From contig NZ_QVRA01000010.1 in NCBI RefSeq assembly GCF_003591655.1, positions 62,001 to 126,000 of the forward strand: DNA of 64,000 nucleotides, read 5' to 3'. The DNA comes from Sphingobium terrigena. Lineage in GTDB: Bacteria; Pseudomonadota; Alphaproteobacteria; Sphingomonadales; Sphingomonadaceae. A program made the position numbers and the translations under genes. Shown here one piece after another: positions 62,937 through 64,000 of this stretch. The first letter of the stretch is position 1; every line of letters starts with the position of its first letter. The notes under the pieces are model-generated. The model had not been told where the DNA came from, searched no databases, and was given only the letters and a program-made list of their open reading frames with translations.

Positions 62937-63854
62937 ATGATCAGTTCCCCGATCTGGCTGCCCGCAACGCTGATGGCAGGTGGGGTGCAGGCATGGCGCA
63001 CTGCCGTCCAGCGGCGGCTGAGCCAGAGCCTGTCGCTCAATGCGGCTGGGCTGGTACGCTATCTCTACGGCCTGCCCTTCGCGCTGCTTCTGCTGGGCGG
63101 ATATTGGCTGGCCTTTCCCGTGCCTGTCCCCTCCCTTGGTCCGCTCTTCCCGCTCTTCTGCATCGGCGGCGGGCTGGCGCAGATCATCGCGACCAACCTG
63201 CTCATCCTGGCGTTCGGGCATCGTAATTTCGTCGTCGGCACCGCTTACTCAAAGACAGAGGCAGTGCAGGGCGCGCTCCTGTCCTTCCTGCTCATGGGCG
63301 AGCGCTTGTCGCCGCTCGCCTGGGCCGGGATCGGCTGCGGCGTGGCGGGGGTAATGCTGCTTTCGACCGGTGGCAGGCGCATGGGGCCAATGGATTTCAT
63401 CCGCGCGCTGGGCCAGCCTGCCGCGTTATGCGGCATCGCGTCGGGCTTGTTTTTCGCGCTGACCGCGATCGGCATCCGCCGCGCGACGCAGCAGGTGGAA
63501 ACGGGCGATCCGATTCTGGCAGCGCTGGTCGTGCTGGCGGTGACGGTCGCGCTCCAGACGATGATGCAGGGGGGCTGGTTGCTGGCACGCGAACCGGGCG
63601 AGATGCGGCGGGTGTTCGCCACCTGGCGGGTGTCGGGACAGGTCGGAATGCTCTCGGCGCTGGGGTCGGCCTGCTGGTTCACCGGCTTTGCCACCGCGCC
63701 GGTCGCGCTGGTGCGGATCGTCGGGCAGGTCGAGGTCGCCTTCACCATGGGCTTTGCCCATTTTTACCTCAAGGAACAGATGCAGCGCAGCGAGGCTATC
63801 GGGCTGCTGCTGGTCGTGACGGGCGTGGTGCTGGCGCTCGCGGGATCGCTCTGA
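62937..63854 (+). CDS. EamA/DMT-family transporter
   Basis: The 305-residue protein has ten hydrophobic helices, with a first half ending in GHRNFVVGTAYSKTEAVQGALLSFLLMGERLSPLAWAG and a second half with GFATAPVALVRIVGQVEVAFTMGFAHFYLKEQMQRSEAIGLLLVVTGVV. Both halves show the EamA repeat, so it is a DMT-superfamily exporter or permease of unknown substrate. It lies 30 bases behind the DUF3667 gene on the same strand. This is a different branch from the DMT gene at 22.5 kb. Confidence 0.85.
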   Translation: MISSPIWLPATLMAGGVQAWRTAVQRRLSQSLSLNAAGLVRYLYGLPFALLLLGGYWLAFPVPVPSLGPLFPLFCIGGGLAQIIATNLLILAFGHRNFVVGTAYSKTEAVQGALLSFLLMGERLSPLAWAGIGCGVAGVMLLSTGGRRMGPMDFIRALGQPAALCGIASGLFFALTAIGIRRATQQVETGDPILAALVVLAVTVALQTMMQGGWLLAREPGEMRRVFATWRVSGQVGMLSALGSACWFTGFATAPVALVRIVGQVEVAFTMGFAHFYLKEQMQRSEAIGLLLVVTGVVLALAGSL

Positions 63855-63900
63855 CGCCCCGCTAATCTTTCCTTTACCATGTTGGATTAGCCCTCAATCC

Positions 63901-64000
63901 GTGGGTAGCGAAGCGAAATCCGAAACCGTTGCAAGAGCGGTGATGAAGGTGGCCAAATTGTCGGGCGACCTGGGGATACGCACGCTCGATTTACAGGCCG
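63901..64000 (+). CDS. Partial reading frame at the right edge, possibly chemotaxis-type protein
   Basis: A frame opens with GTG 63901 (GSEAKSETVARAVMKVAKLSGDLGIRTLDLQA) and runs off the edge; ATG 63942 is another start. The short N-terminus resembles that of sphingomonad methyl-accepting chemotaxis proteins, but 33 residues are not enough to be sure. The Shine-Dalgarno is weak. Confidence 0.4.
   Translation, partial: MGSEAKSETVARAVMKVAKLSGDLGIRTLDLQA

Overview
The window reads as a stretch of core chromosome from a sphingomonad alphaproteobacterium (Sphingomonadaceae, probably Sphingobium or Sphingomonas). The reasons are high GC, dense operons with ATGA/GTGA overlaps, the gene content (hemC-hemD followed by a mitofilin-like gene, rpmI-rplT and pheS-pheT, nrdB/nrdA, class I fumarase, DUF3617 lipoproteins, DUF3667 protein) and an alphaproteobacterial-type SOS box. 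The genus is an inference; no rRNA is present.

Layout. 1-8.3 kb: an envelope lipoprotein and EI24 protein, an adenosine kinase-type PfkB enzyme, a flippase, tsaD-gpsA on minus, and hemC-hemD-Mic60-like on plus. 8.3-17.3 kb: an alpha/beta hydrolase, gltX, glutamine-dependent nadE, prs, a VOC protein, a HisN-type phosphatase and an AsmA protein. 17.4-22.5 kb: translation block rpmI-rplT, then LysE exporter, pheS-pheT. 22.5-31.7 kb: metabolism and transport (DMT exporter, threonine aldolase, branched-chain aminotransferase, UbiH-like monooxygenase, cytochrome b561, acetyl-CoA synthetase, GST) and a diguanylate cyclase. 31.8-41.4 kb: LysR, a two-ring CDC48-type AAA ATPase preceded by a strong terminator and possible small RNA, a phospholipid methyltransferase, a LuxR regulator bracketed by two 20-bp dyads, a TonB receptor, a sterol desaturase-family protein and a LacI regulator. 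41.4-50.4 kb: tRNA-Thr, aminopeptidase P, oligopeptidase B, thioesterase, ATM1-type ABC exporter, uvrB. 50.5-52 kb: a small accessory island with a LysM/nuclease toxin, its YezG-like immunity gene and an upstream GAAC-N7-GAAC LexA box. 52-64 kb: two DUF3617 lipoproteins, a metallo-beta-lactamase fold hydrolase, an AT-rich gap, nrdB-nrdA, GST, fumarase, a DUF559 endonuclease inside a pair of inverted repeat elements, DUF3667 protein, an EamA transporter and the first codons of one more gene.

Most of the window is housekeeping. The accessory signals are of two kinds. One is the apparently SOS-controlled nuclease toxin/immunity pair, which is organised like a bacteriocin operon. The other is a rich set of REP-like dyad elements in the intergenic gaps (at least five sequence types), one of which encloses a PD-(D/E)XK DUF559 nuclease and looks like a candidate autonomous element whose empty relative sits at 13.3 kb. 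No CRISPR array, prophage or insertion sequence was seen.
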